Shown here one piece after another: positions 15,449-23,209 of a stretch of 34,323 nt of DNA (position 1 is its first letter; every line of letters starts with the position of its first letter). The DNA is taken from contig CAAGHV010000206.1 of NCBI GenBank assembly GCA_900769785.1, positions 1 through 34,323 on the forward strand. Reading direction: 5' to 3'. The translations under genes were made by a program, and so were the position numbers. The notes under the pieces were generated by a model that was not told the origin of the DNA, made no database searches, and saw only the letters and a program-made list of their open reading frames with translations. This DNA is from Bacteroidales bacterium. Its GTDB lineage: Bacteria > Bacteroidota > Bacteroidia > Bacteroidales > P3.

Positions 15449-15745
15449 TTGGGCGCTGAATTGCTTTAATAATGATATATCATCACTCTTGCGATAGTAG
15501 GGGATGAAGATGTTGATAATATACCACGAAAAGATACATGAATAGACTATGATTTTTAGAAATATTTTTATGATTTCGATACCAAATAATCCTATTAAAG
15601 AAATTGTATGATAAACGTTTCCCTACTATCCCTATTTTAACAAATAGACACGCCGAATAAGGTAAAAATATTGCAAAAAAAAGCCAAAATATGAAATGTA
15701 ATATCCTGGAATAAAGTATAATAAAAAATTTTTTTATACATCTAC
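15449..15745. other. Intergenic stretch without recognised gene
   Basis: AT-rich sequence between the array and the hydrogenase promoter. A minus-strand frame covering 15483-15827 is open but has low-complexity, Phe- and Ile-rich translation and crosses the hydrogenase promoter; I do not treat it as a gene. Confidence 0.45.
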
Positions 15746-15775
15746 TTGTAGAATTGCGATTTTTATGTAATTTTG
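15745..15775 (+). promoter_or_regulatory. Promoter of the hydrogenase operon
   Basis: CTTG (15745-15748), then 19 bases, then TAATTTTG (15768-15775) fit the -33/-7 consensus. Transcription would begin near 15782, leaving a leader of about 70 nt that contains the Shine-Dalgarno AAGGAG at 15842-15847, 7 bases before the ATG. Confidence 0.65.
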
Positions 15776-15854
15776 TGCTTTCTAATTGGTGATATGAATT
15801 TATCGATAAACAGAAAAAAATACACAATATAATCCAAACATAAGGAGACTACAC

Positions 15855-16250
15855 ATGACGAAAGTAAAATCTTTAGCCGACTTGAAAGCGATGCGCGAGA
15901 AGTTTCAGTCGAATCTTGATGTTAGAGAAAAGAGTAACAATCAAGATGAAATGGTTCAGATTAAAGTAGCCATGGCTACCTGTGGAATCGCATCAGGTGC
16001 CAAACAAATAATGGAATACATGATGGAGAAAGCCGATGCTATGAAAATACGTGCGGTATTTACACAAACCGGATGTATGGGCTATTGCCATGCCGAACCT
16101 ACCATCGAAGTAAAAGTACCCGGAAGAGAACCTCTCGTTTTTGGGCACGTTGACAGCAAAAAGGCTGACGAAATTTTTGAAAAATATATTGTAAACAACG
16201 AAATGGTTGATGGTATCATACCTGTCAACTATGAAGTTATTGACAAATAA
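15855..16250 (+). CDS. Small (2Fe-2S) ferredoxin-like subunit of the hydrogenase operon
   Basis: This 131-residue protein belongs to the thioredoxin-like [2Fe-2S] ferredoxin group that commonly precedes NuoF-like hydrogenase subunits. After a helical N-terminus it has VAMATCGIASGAKQIME (C43) and TQTGCMGYCHAEPTIEV (C74, C78). Only these three cysteines are present, whereas the related domains in HydB and HydC here have four ligands, so a complete ordinary cluster would need another residue or subunit. It may be an electron-transfer or assembly subunit of the complex, possibly comparable to the extra small subunit of tetrameric bifurcating hydrogenases; that comparison is inference. It is the first gene of the operon, with a strong AAGGAG ribosome binding site, and hydB starts 20 bp after its stop. 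Confidence 0.85.
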   Translation: MTKVKSLADLKAMREKFQSNLDVREKSNNQDEMVQIKVAMATCGIASGAKQIMEYMMEKADAMKIRAVFTQTGCMGYCHAEPTIEVKVPGREPLVFGHVDSKKADEIFEKYIVNNEMVDGIIPVNYEVIDK

Positions 16251-16270
16251 ACCAATACGGAGGAATATTT

Positions 16271-18064
16271 ATGGCAAAATACAAGATGCACGTACTTGTG
16301 TGTGGCGGTACAGGATGTAAAGCCTCTCAAAGTGCTCAGATAGTAGATAATTTGAAAGCTGTGCTTGCCGAAAAAGGTATGCAAGACGAAGTACAGGTAA
16401 TTACAACAGGTTGTTTCGGCTTTTGCGAAAAAGGACCTATTGTAAAAATGATGCCTGACAACACTTTCTATACACAAGTAAAACCAGAAGATGCTCGCAC
16501 TATAGTTGAAGAACATCTTATCAAAGGTCGTAAGGTTACAAACCTTCTTTATACCGATCCCGAAAGCAATGAACATGTTAGCGATTCTAAACACATGGGA
16601 TTCTATAAGAAACAGATTCGTATTGCATTACGTAACTGCGGTTTCATCGATCCCGAAAATATAGATGAATCAATATCTCGTGGCGGATACGAAGCATTGG
16701 GAAAATGTTTGACCGAAATGAAACCCGAAGATGTTATTCAAGAAATAAAACTATCTGGTTTGCGTGGACGTGGCGGCGGTGGATTCCCTACAGGTTTGAA
16801 GTGGGAAATAGCTAGCAAAAACCATGCCGACCAAAAATATGTAGTATGTAATGCCGACGAAGGTGACCCAGGTGCATTTATGGACCGTTCTATTATGGAG
16901 GGTGACCCTCACTCTATTATAGAAGCTATGGCAATATGCGGTTACGCTATAGGTGCTACCAAAGGTTTGGTGTATATACGTGCCGAATATCCATTGGCTA
17001 TAGATCGCTTGCAAATAGCTATCAAACAGGCTCGTGAATATGGCTTGTTAGGACAAGATATTATGGGTAGCGGTTTCGATTTCGATATCGAACTGCGCTA
17101 TGGTGCAGGTGCTTTTGTATGTGGCGAAGAAACAGCACTTATCCACTCTATGGAAGGTAAACGTGGCGAACCTACTTTCAAACCACCATTCCCTGCTGTA
17201 TCGGGATATTTGGGAAAACCAACCAATGTTAACAATGTAGAAACATTTGCCAATATACCCGTTATTATCACCAAGGGCGCCGATTGGTTCAACAAGATAG
17301 GTACCGAAAAATCAAAAGGTACAAAAGTATTCGCTTTGGCAGGACAAATCAACAACGTAGGTCTTATTGAAGTACCAATGGGTATAACCCTTCGCGAAGT
17401 AATATACGAAATTGGTGGCGGTATCAAAGATGGTAAGGAATTTAAGGCTGTACAAACAGGTGGTCCTTCAGGTGGATGTTTGACTAAGAAACACCTTGAT
17501 ACTCCTATCGACTATGACAACCTAATAGCTGCCGGCTCTATGATGGGTTCGGGTGGTATGGTAGTTATGGACGAAACTTCGTGTATGGTTTCTATTGCTA
17601 AATTCTATTTGGAATTTACTTGCGAAGAAAGTTGTGGTAAATGTACTCCTTGCCGTATAGGTAACAAACGCTTGTGCGAAATGCTTACTAAAATATCCAA
17701 AGGTAACGGCACTATGGAAGACCTTTATGAACTTCGCAACCTTGCAGCCGTTATCAAGGATACTGCACTTTGCGGATTGGGACAAACATCACCTAACCCT
17801 GTACTTTCTACATTAGACAATTTCTGGGATGAATATGTAGAACACGTGGTGGATAAGAAATGTAGAGCAGGTGTATGTAAGTCGCTTATGAGCTACGAAA
17901 TAGATCAAAATAAGTGTGTGGGATGTACAGCATGTGCTCGCAACTGCCCTGTTGGAGCTATCAAGGGCGAAAAGAAAATGCCTCATGCTATTGATCCTGC
18001 AGTTTGTATCAAATGTGGTGCTTGTATCGAAAGATGTAAATTCGGTGCAATTTCTATCAAATAA
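16271..18064 (+). CDS. hydB: HydB, NuoF-like NADH-oxidising subunit of [FeFe] hydrogenase
   Basis: HydB binds NAD(H) and FMN and is the diaphorase and proposed bifurcation site of the HydABC complex. Domains in order: an N-terminal [2Fe-2S] thioredoxin-like domain (C11, C16, C48, C52); the NuoF core with GLRGRGGGGFPTG (163-175) for FMN/NADH binding and CNADEGDPGAF; the SLBB-like region; a [4Fe-4S] site ESCGKCTPC (C455, C458, C461) with C501; and a C-terminal 2x[4Fe-4S] ferredoxin (C549, C552, C555, C559; C579, C582, C585, C589). An extra pair, C531 and C536, lies before it. The length of 597 aa is normal for HydB and much longer than plain NuoF. The GGAGG at 16259-16263 is well placed. hydA follows after 33 bp. 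Confidence 0.95.
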   Translation: MAKYKMHVLVCGGTGCKASQSAQIVDNLKAVLAEKGMQDEVQVITTGCFGFCEKGPIVKMMPDNTFYTQVKPEDARTIVEEHLIKGRKVTNLLYTDPESNEHVSDSKHMGFYKKQIRIALRNCGFIDPENIDESISRGGYEALGKCLTEMKPEDVIQEIKLSGLRGRGGGGFPTGLKWEIASKNHADQKYVVCNADEGDPGAFMDRSIMEGDPHSIIEAMAICGYAIGATKGLVYIRAEYPLAIDRLQIAIKQAREYGLLGQDIMGSGFDFDIELRYGAGAFVCGEETALIHSMEGKRGEPTFKPPFPAVSGYLGKPTNVNNVETFANIPVIITKGADWFNKIGTEKSKGTKVFALAGQINNVGLIEVPMGITLREVIYEIGGGIKDGKEFKAVQTGGPSGGCLTKKHLDTPIDYDNLIAAGSMMGSGGMVVMDETSCMVSIAKFYLEFTCEESCGKCTPCRIGNKRLCEMLTKISKGNGTMEDLYELRNLAAVIKDTALCGLGQTSPNPVLSTLDNFWDEYVEHVVDKKCRAGVCKSLMSYEIDQNKCVGCTACARNCPVGAIKGEKKMPHAIDPAVCIKCGACIERCKFGAISIK

Positions 18065-18097
18065 TAATTGGTATAACTATTTAAATTGAATTTAGAA

Positions 18098-19864
18098 ATG
18101 GTAAAACTAACAATAGATAATAAACCGGTAGAAGTTGCCGAAGGTACAACGATATTGAAAGCTGCTCGTCAGGCCGGTATCAACATTCCTACATTATGTT
18201 ATTTTGAACTTGATGGAATGAAATTTGAAAACAAACCCGGTGGATGCCGTGTTTGTGTGGTAGAAGTGGAAGGACGCAAAAATTTGGCTCCTGCTTGTGC
18301 TACTGATGTTATGGAAGGTATGGTAGTGCATACTCACAGTGCAAGGGTAATCAATGCTCGCAAAACTGTGGTAGAACTTATCCTTTCCGACCACCCCAAT
18401 GATTGCTTACAATGCTCCAAATCGGGAGACTGTGAATTGCAAACTTTGGCTCAAAAACTTGGTATAAGAGAAATACCTTTCAAAGGTGAACAATCGACAT
18501 ATAAGAAAGATAGCACATTGTCGGTAGAACGTGATATGGACAAATGTATAATGTGTCGTCGTTGCGAAACAATGTGTAATAAAATACAAAGCGTAGGTGC
18601 TTTGTCGGCTGTAAACCGTGGTTTTGAAGCTGTGGTATCACCTGCTTTCGAACAGCCACTAGGGGAATCGTCGTGTATCAACTGCGGACAATGCGTACAA
18701 GTATGTCCGGTAGGTGCTTTGTCGCTAGTAGATAATGTATCCGACGTAATGAAAGCTATTGCCGATCCTACAAAGACTGTTGTTGTACAAACAGCTCCTG
18801 CTGTACGTGTAGCATTAGGTGAAGAATTTGGTATGGAACCCGGTTCGATAGTAACAGGTAAGATGGCTGCCGCTTTGCGTCGCCTAGGTTTCAACTATGT
18901 ATTTGATACCGATTGGAGTGCCGACCTTACCATTATGGAAGAAGGTACAGAACTTTTGGGACGTATAGGAAAAGTATTGGCTGGCGATAAGACTGCCAAA
19001 CTGCCTATATTTACTTCTTGTTGCCCGGGTTGGGTATCGTTCTACGAAAAGAACTTCCCCGATATGTTGGAATATCCTTCAACAGCCAAATCACCTCAAC
19101 AAATGTTTGGTGCTGTAGCTAAGAACTACTTTGCCGAAAAGATAGGCGTTAAACGCGAAGATATGGTAGTGGTATCTATCATGCCTTGTTTGGCTAAGAA
19201 ATCGGAAGCTGCTCGCGAAGAATTTAAAGTAAACGGAAATCCTGATGTTGACTTCTCGTTGACTACTCGCGAATTGGCACACATGATCAAGCAATGCAAC
19301 CTTAACTTGAACGATATGCCTGACGAAGATTTCGACTCTCCATTGGGAGAATCTACAGGTGCCGCCGTTATATTCGGTGCTACAGGTGGTGTAATGGAAG
19401 CTGCTGTTCGTACTGCTTACGAAGTGTTTACTAAAAAGAAACTTGATAATATCGACTTCGAAGTATTGCGTGGCTTCGACGGAGTAAAGACTGCTACTGT
19501 TGATTTTGCAGGTACTCCTATTAATGTGGCTGTTGTATATGGATTGAACAATGCAAGAATTATAATGGAAGAGGTAAGGGATGGTAACCCACGTGGATTC
19601 CATGCTGTAGAAGTAATGGCATGCCCCGGTGGTTGTATAGGTGGTGCAGGCCAACCTTATCATCATGGCGATAGCAATATTATACGCAAACGTATGGAGG
19701 CTACTTATCGCGAAGATGCAGGAAAACCAATACGCAAATCGCACGAAAATCCATCGATTATCGCCATCTATAAAGAATACTTTGGCGAACCTTGCGGACA
19801 CAAGTCTCACGAATTGTTACACACTCATTATTTCGACAGATCTAAGAAGATCGAGAAAGAATAA
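18098..19864 (+). CDS. hydA: HydA, catalytic subunit of NADH-linked [FeFe] hydrogenase
   Basis: HydA reduces protons to H2 at the H-cluster. Ligands visible in order: [2Fe-2S] C34, C50, C53, C67; His-ligated [4Fe-4S] H99, C103, C106, C112; two [4Fe-4S] clusters C150, C153, C156, C160 and C193, C196, C199, C203. The H-cluster motifs are TSCCPGW (C308 ligand and C309 proton-relay Cys), MPCLAKKSE (C364) and MACPGGCIGG (C509, C513). The protein ends with the small-subunit domain and lacks the extra C-terminal [2Fe-2S] domain of Thermotoga HydA. The ATG at 18098 begins MVKLTIDNKPVEV, the normal N-terminus; a TTG four codons earlier is unlikely. The modular M3-type layout and partners place it with group A trimeric NADH-dependent (A3/A6) enzymes. 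The maturases HydE, HydF and HydG are not in this window. Confidence 0.96.
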   Translation: MVKLTIDNKPVEVAEGTTILKAARQAGINIPTLCYFELDGMKFENKPGGCRVCVVEVEGRKNLAPACATDVMEGMVVHTHSARVINARKTVVELILSDHPNDCLQCSKSGDCELQTLAQKLGIREIPFKGEQSTYKKDSTLSVERDMDKCIMCRRCETMCNKIQSVGALSAVNRGFEAVVSPAFEQPLGESSCINCGQCVQVCPVGALSLVDNVSDVMKAIADPTKTVVVQTAPAVRVALGEEFGMEPGSIVTGKMAAALRRLGFNYVFDTDWSADLTIMEEGTELLGRIGKVLAGDKTAKLPIFTSCCPGWVSFYEKNFPDMLEYPSTAKSPQQMFGAVAKNYFAEKIGVKREDMVVVSIMPCLAKKSEAAREEFKVNGNPDVDFSLTTRELAHMIKQCNLNLNDMPDEDFDSPLGESTGAAVIFGATGGVMEAAVRTAYEVFTKKKLDNIDFEVLRGFDGVKTATVDFAGTPINVAVVYGLNNARIIMEEVRDGNPRGFHAVEVMACPGGCIGGAGQPYHHGDSNIIRKRMEATYREDAGKPIRKSHENPSIIAIYKEYFGEPCGHKSHELLHTHYFDRSKKIEKE

Positions 19865-19884
19865 AATACAGAAAGGAATTTATT

Positions 19885-20364
19885 ATGGCTACAATAAAAT
19901 TGTCAGAAAGCAAAATAAAGACTATAAAGGATATTTGTAAATCCTTCGATAATAAATCGGGCGAAGTTATCAACGTGCTTCACCAAGTGCAAGGTGCTTT
20001 TGGTTATTTGCCTGCCGAAGTACAAGAAGTAGTGGCAATGGAACTTAATATGCCTGTTGCTCAAGTTTATGGTATCGTATCGTTCTATTCATTCTTCACT
20101 ATGCAACCCAAGGGCGAACACCCAATATCAATATGTTTGGGTACTGCTTGCTATGTGCGTGGTGCCGAAAAGGTATTGGACGAATTCAAACGTCAATTGA
20201 ACATCAACGTTGGCGAAACAACCAAAGACGGAAAGTTCTCTTTGAACTGTTTGCGTTGCGTAGGTGCTTGTGGTTTGGCTCCGGTAGTAATGGTTGGCGA
20301 CAAAGTGTATGGTCGTCTTACTCCCGATAATGTAAAAGATATTATTGCTGAATACAACAAATAA
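19885..20364 (+). CDS. hydC: HydC, NuoE-like [2Fe-2S] subunit of [FeFe] hydrogenase
   Basis: This 159-residue protein is homologous to the 24-kDa NuoE subunit of complex I. An N-terminal helical domain (VINVLHQVQGAFGYLPAEV) is followed by a thioredoxin-like [2Fe-2S] domain with ligands C84 and C89 (SICLGTACYVRG) and C125 and C129 (CLRCVGACGLAPVV). It passes electrons between HydB and HydA. A purine-rich AAAGGAA lies about 8 bases before the ATG, which follows hydA by 20 bp. In many bacteria hydC comes first in the operon; here it is last, after hydA. A strong terminator follows. Confidence 0.95.
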   Translation: MATIKLSESKIKTIKDICKSFDNKSGEVINVLHQVQGAFGYLPAEVQEVVAMELNMPVAQVYGIVSFYSFFTMQPKGEHPISICLGTACYVRGAEKVLDEFKRQLNINVGETTKDGKFSLNCLRCVGACGLAPVVMVGDKVYGRLTPDNVKDIIAEYNK

Positions 20365-20390
20365 GATAATACTCTATACATTAAAATAAG

Positions 20391-20432
20391 AAGAGTTGGT
20401 TTTGTATATACAAAGCCAACTCTTTGTTTTTT
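20391..20432 (+). terminator. Terminator of the hydrogenase operon
   Basis: AAGAGTTGGTTTTG (20391-20404) pairs with CAAAGCCAACTCTT (20411-20424) with one G-U pair, followed by TGTTTTTT. It lies 26 bp after the hydC stop. Confidence 0.9.
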
Positions 20433-20460
20433 AGAAAAAAATGATGCTATTGCAAATACT

Positions 20461-20663
20461 TTAATCCAAATCGGTCATTAGAGTTTATCCCAAATCAGTC
20501 GTTAGAAATAGTATAACTGATATAAGTAATACATATACAATACTTTATGGCAGATAATTTCTAATGACCGTCATTAGAAAAATCAAGATCTAACGTATTG
20601 TATAATAATTATATATGTCATAAATCCAAGTATCAAAAACTCCTAATGACCGATTTGGGTTAA
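20461..20663. mobile_element. MITE-like element with 21-bp terminal inverted repeats
   Basis: The left end (20461-20481) and the reverse complement of the right end (20643-20663) agree at 20 of 21 bases; both contain CCAAATCGGTCATTAG. Inside are a near-tandem second copy of the left end (23 bp further, at 20487-20509) and a central palindrome, TTTCTAATGA-CCG-TCATTAGAAA (20558-20580). There is no coding capacity. Target-site duplications are not obvious. It resembles a miniature inverted-repeat element moved by a transposase encoded elsewhere; a regulatory dyad cluster is the alternative. Confidence 0.55.
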
Positions 20664-20665
20664 AA

Positions 20666-20753
20666 TTCCATTGTGAGGTAGCCTAATCTTCCTCCAGATG
20701 TAGCTACTACTACCTCGTGATGAAAATATAATTCCCTCGTGATGGAAATTTTA
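20666..20753 (+). repeat. Four-unit 22-bp tandem array (array D)
   Basis: Units begin at 20666, 20688, 20710 and 20732, exactly 22 bp apart, and align to TTCCCTCGTGATGNAG plus six bases. The last two units carry CCTCGTGATG identically; the first two end their cores in GTAG. It is the same family as arrays A and C and directly abuts the inverted-repeat element. Confidence 0.75.
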
Positions 20754-20779
20754 TTTGCTGTATTGGTTATTCTTTCAAA

Positions 20780-20808
20780 TTGCATATCGAAATAAATGTG
20801 TATCTTTG
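20780..20808 (+). promoter_or_regulatory. Probable ligA promoter
   Basis: TATCTTTG at 20801-20808 is a consensus -7 box, with TTG (20780-20782) 18 bases upstream. Transcription near 20815 would leave an unusually long leader of about 245 nt before ligA. Confidence 0.6.
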
Positions 20809-21060
20809 CAACCACAGAACAGCATGAAATAGTATAATCCAAACATACCGAAAGCATAATCTCTAAAAACCCCATCTGCTTTTGCTCTACAACATTGCTT
20901 ACCATAGAAACTTCTACAGGAACTCTATTGATCATAAGTATTAGACAACCACAGTATAGGCTATTGATAAGCAAGACTTGACTTTGGAAACTTTTATAAG
21001 CAATACAATAAAAAAGGGTGGAAAACGTTTTTTGAAACACACAAAAAACTTAAAGAACAG
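20809..21060 (+). other. Long untranslated leader of ligA, no recognised element
   Basis: About 250 bp lie between the -7 box and the ligA ATG. I recognise no riboswitch, leader peptide or strong hairpin in it. A second promoter closer to the gene cannot be excluded. Confidence 0.35.
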
Positions 21061-23088
21061 ATGGAACGAGAGGACGCACAAAAGCGAATAGAAGAACTAT
21101 CGGAAATGATAGAACGCTACAACTATGAATATTACATGAACGACAATTCGATGATTTCGGATTACGAGTTCGACCAACTACTTAACGAGTTGATAGCGTT
21201 GGAAAAAGAATATCCCGAGTATTCGCTACCCTCATCACCCACTCGACGTGTAGGTGGCGAAGTAAACAAAACTTTCCGACAGGTGGTGCATAGATACCCC
21301 ATGCTATCGCTAAGCAACACCTACTCCATCGAAGAGATTATAGACTTTGACACTCGCATACGGAAACTGTTAAACAACAGACCTTTCAGCTACACCTGCG
21401 AACTAAAATATGATGGTGTAGCCGTGGGACTAAACTACAAAAACGGCATTTTGACACAAGCCGTAACACGTGGCAACGGCAAGGAGGGCGACGATATTAC
21501 CGACAACGTACGCACCATACGCACCATACCACTGAGACTAAAAGGCAATTACCCCGACGACTTTGAGGTGAGGGGCGAAATTATATACCCCTATGAGGCT
21601 TTCAATGAATTTAACGCAATGCGTGAGGAGAATGGCGAAGAGCCTTTTGCCAACCCTCGTAATGCTGCATCGGGAAGTTTGAAACTACAGGATTCCAAAG
21701 AGGTGGCAAAACGCAAACTCGACTTTTGCTTCTACTTCCTTATGGGCGACAACCTACCATCAGACACACAGTATAACCGACTGATGATAGCCAAAGAATG
21801 GGGATTTAAGATTGCTGACTCAACACGCAGATGCAACGACATAAATGAAATACAAAACTATATAAATTATTGGGACATACACCGCAGAGAACTACCCTAC
21901 GCCATAGACGGGATAGTTATAAAGGTGAACGAGGTGCAACTCTGGGACGAGTTGGGCATGACTGCCAAATCGCCACGTTGGGCCATAGCCTATAAATTCA
22001 AAGCCGAGAGGGTAAGCACACGCCTTAGCAGTATAGACTTCCAAGTAGGACGCACAGGGATAATAACCCCGGTGGCCAACCTCGAACCGGTATGGCTTGG
22101 TGGCACAACAGTAAAACGTGCCACACTAAACAATGCTGACTTTATAAAAAATATGGATATACGTATAGGCGACCACGTATTTGTTGAAAAAGGTGGCGAG
22201 ATAATACCCAAAATTGTAGGTGTGGATATAGAAAAGCGTCCACTCAATGCCGAGCCTTTGGAATATGTAACCGAATGCCCCGTATGTGGCACACCGCTAG
22301 TACGAAACGAAGGCGAAGCAGGATACTACTGCCCCAACGAAGACGGATGTACACCTCAGCAAATAGGCAAACTAGAGCACTTTGTTAGCCGTAAGGCAAT
22401 GAACATAGACACAATAGGCAGCGAACGTCTGACCATGCTATTTGACAAAGGGCTGGTACGCACTGCTGCCGACCTCTACGACCTTAGTCGTGAGCAACTG
22501 ATAGGCCTAGAATCGGCAGGCGAAAACAAAAAGAAATCATCAATACAAGAAAAAAGTGCCGACAACATTATTGCAGCCCTAGAATTATCAAAACAAGTAC
22601 CTTTTGAACGAGTACTGTATGCTCTAGGGATAAGATATGTGGGCGAAGTGGGAGCGAAAAAGCTAGCACGATATTTCAAAAATATCGATGCTCTATCGCA
22701 GTCCAACATAATGGAACTAGCAATGGTGGAAGATATTGGCGAAAAGACTGCCATATCAATATACGAATTCTTCAACGATATAAAACACCTTGAGATGATA
22801 GTACGCCTACGCAATGCAGGATTACAGATGAAAGCAAAAGAAGAGCAGATGTCGAACTCTTTAGCAGGACTGTCATTTGTGGTAAGTGGAGTATTCAACA
22901 ACTTCTCGCGCGATGGTATTAAGCAACATATCGAACAACACGGCGGAAAGGTAGTAAGTTCTATATCGTCGAAAACATCGTATGTAATTGCCGGTGAAAA
23001 AATGGGACCGGAAAAACTGAAGAAAGCCGAAAAGTTGAACATACCAATTATTGACGAAGATACATACATAAATATGTGCGAGAAATAA
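21061..23088 (+). CDS. ligA: NAD-dependent DNA ligase LigA
   Basis: LigA seals nicks in replication and repair, using NAD+ to adenylate its active-site lysine. The full domain set is present: domain Ia with YYMNDNSMISDYEFD; the adenylation domain with CELKYDG (catalytic K116) and RGEIIYP; an OB fold (GRTGIITPVANLEPV); a C4 zinc finger (C406, C409, C424, C430); helix-hairpin-helix repeats (LGIRYVGEVGAKKLA, VEDIGEKTAISIYEF); and a C-terminal BRCT domain from about residue 595 (LAGLSFVVSGVF). The length of 675 aa is normal and no defect is seen. It is a single-gene unit between the hydrogenase operon and the proteases. Confidence 0.98.
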   Translation: MEREDAQKRIEELSEMIERYNYEYYMNDNSMISDYEFDQLLNELIALEKEYPEYSLPSSPTRRVGGEVNKTFRQVVHRYPMLSLSNTYSIEEIIDFDTRIRKLLNNRPFSYTCELKYDGVAVGLNYKNGILTQAVTRGNGKEGDDITDNVRTIRTIPLRLKGNYPDDFEVRGEIIYPYEAFNEFNAMREENGEEPFANPRNAASGSLKLQDSKEVAKRKLDFCFYFLMGDNLPSDTQYNRLMIAKEWGFKIADSTRRCNDINEIQNYINYWDIHRRELPYAIDGIVIKVNEVQLWDELGMTAKSPRWAIAYKFKAERVSTRLSSIDFQVGRTGIITPVANLEPVWLGGTTVKRATLNNADFIKNMDIRIGDHVFVEKGGEIIPKIVGVDIEKRPLNAEPLEYVTECPVCGTPLVRNEGEAGYYCPNEDGCTPQQIGKLEHFVSRKAMNIDTIGSERLTMLFDKGLVRTAADLYDLSREQLIGLESAGENKKKSSIQEKSADNIIAALELSKQVPFERVLYALGIRYVGEVGAKKLARYFKNIDALSQSNIMELAMVEDIGEKTAISIYEFFNDIKHLEMIVRLRNAGLQMKAKEEQMSNSLAGLSFVVSGVFNNFSRDGIKQHIEQHGGKVVSSISSKTSYVIAGEKMGPEKLKKAEKLNIPIIDEDTYINMCEK

Positions 23089-23134
23089 AATAAAAACACT
23101 ATATCCAAGAAAATAATTCTGTTTGAAATATGAC

Positions 23135-23166
23135 ATTGTGTATTCCAAAAAAAATACGTATCTTTG
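23135..23166 (+). promoter_or_regulatory. Promoter of the tandem M6 protease genes
   Basis: ATTG (23135-23138), 20 bases, then TATCTTTG (23159-23166) fit the Bacteroidetes consensus. The leader to the first protease ATG would be about 35-40 nt. Confidence 0.7.
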
Positions 23167-23209
23167 CACCCGATTTGAAGAAATAAATTAACAGACAAAT
23201 ATAAGAACA

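Noticed and set aside
15483..15827. Minus-strand ORF of 114 codons between tgt and the hydrogenase operon
   Set aside because: The translation is Phe/Ile/Tyr-rich as expected from AT-rich noncoding DNA, and the ORF crosses the hydrogenase promoter; no start context supports it.
15828..20847. Identical 15-mer TATAATCCAAACATA in the hydrogenase leader (15828) and the ligA leader (20833)
   Set aside because: About one shared 15-mer is expected by chance in an AT-rich window of this size, and the flanks do not match.
20660..21040. Minus-strand ORF of 126 codons upstream of ligA
   Set aside because: It runs through array D and the ligA promoter in antisense and shows no recognisable protein features.
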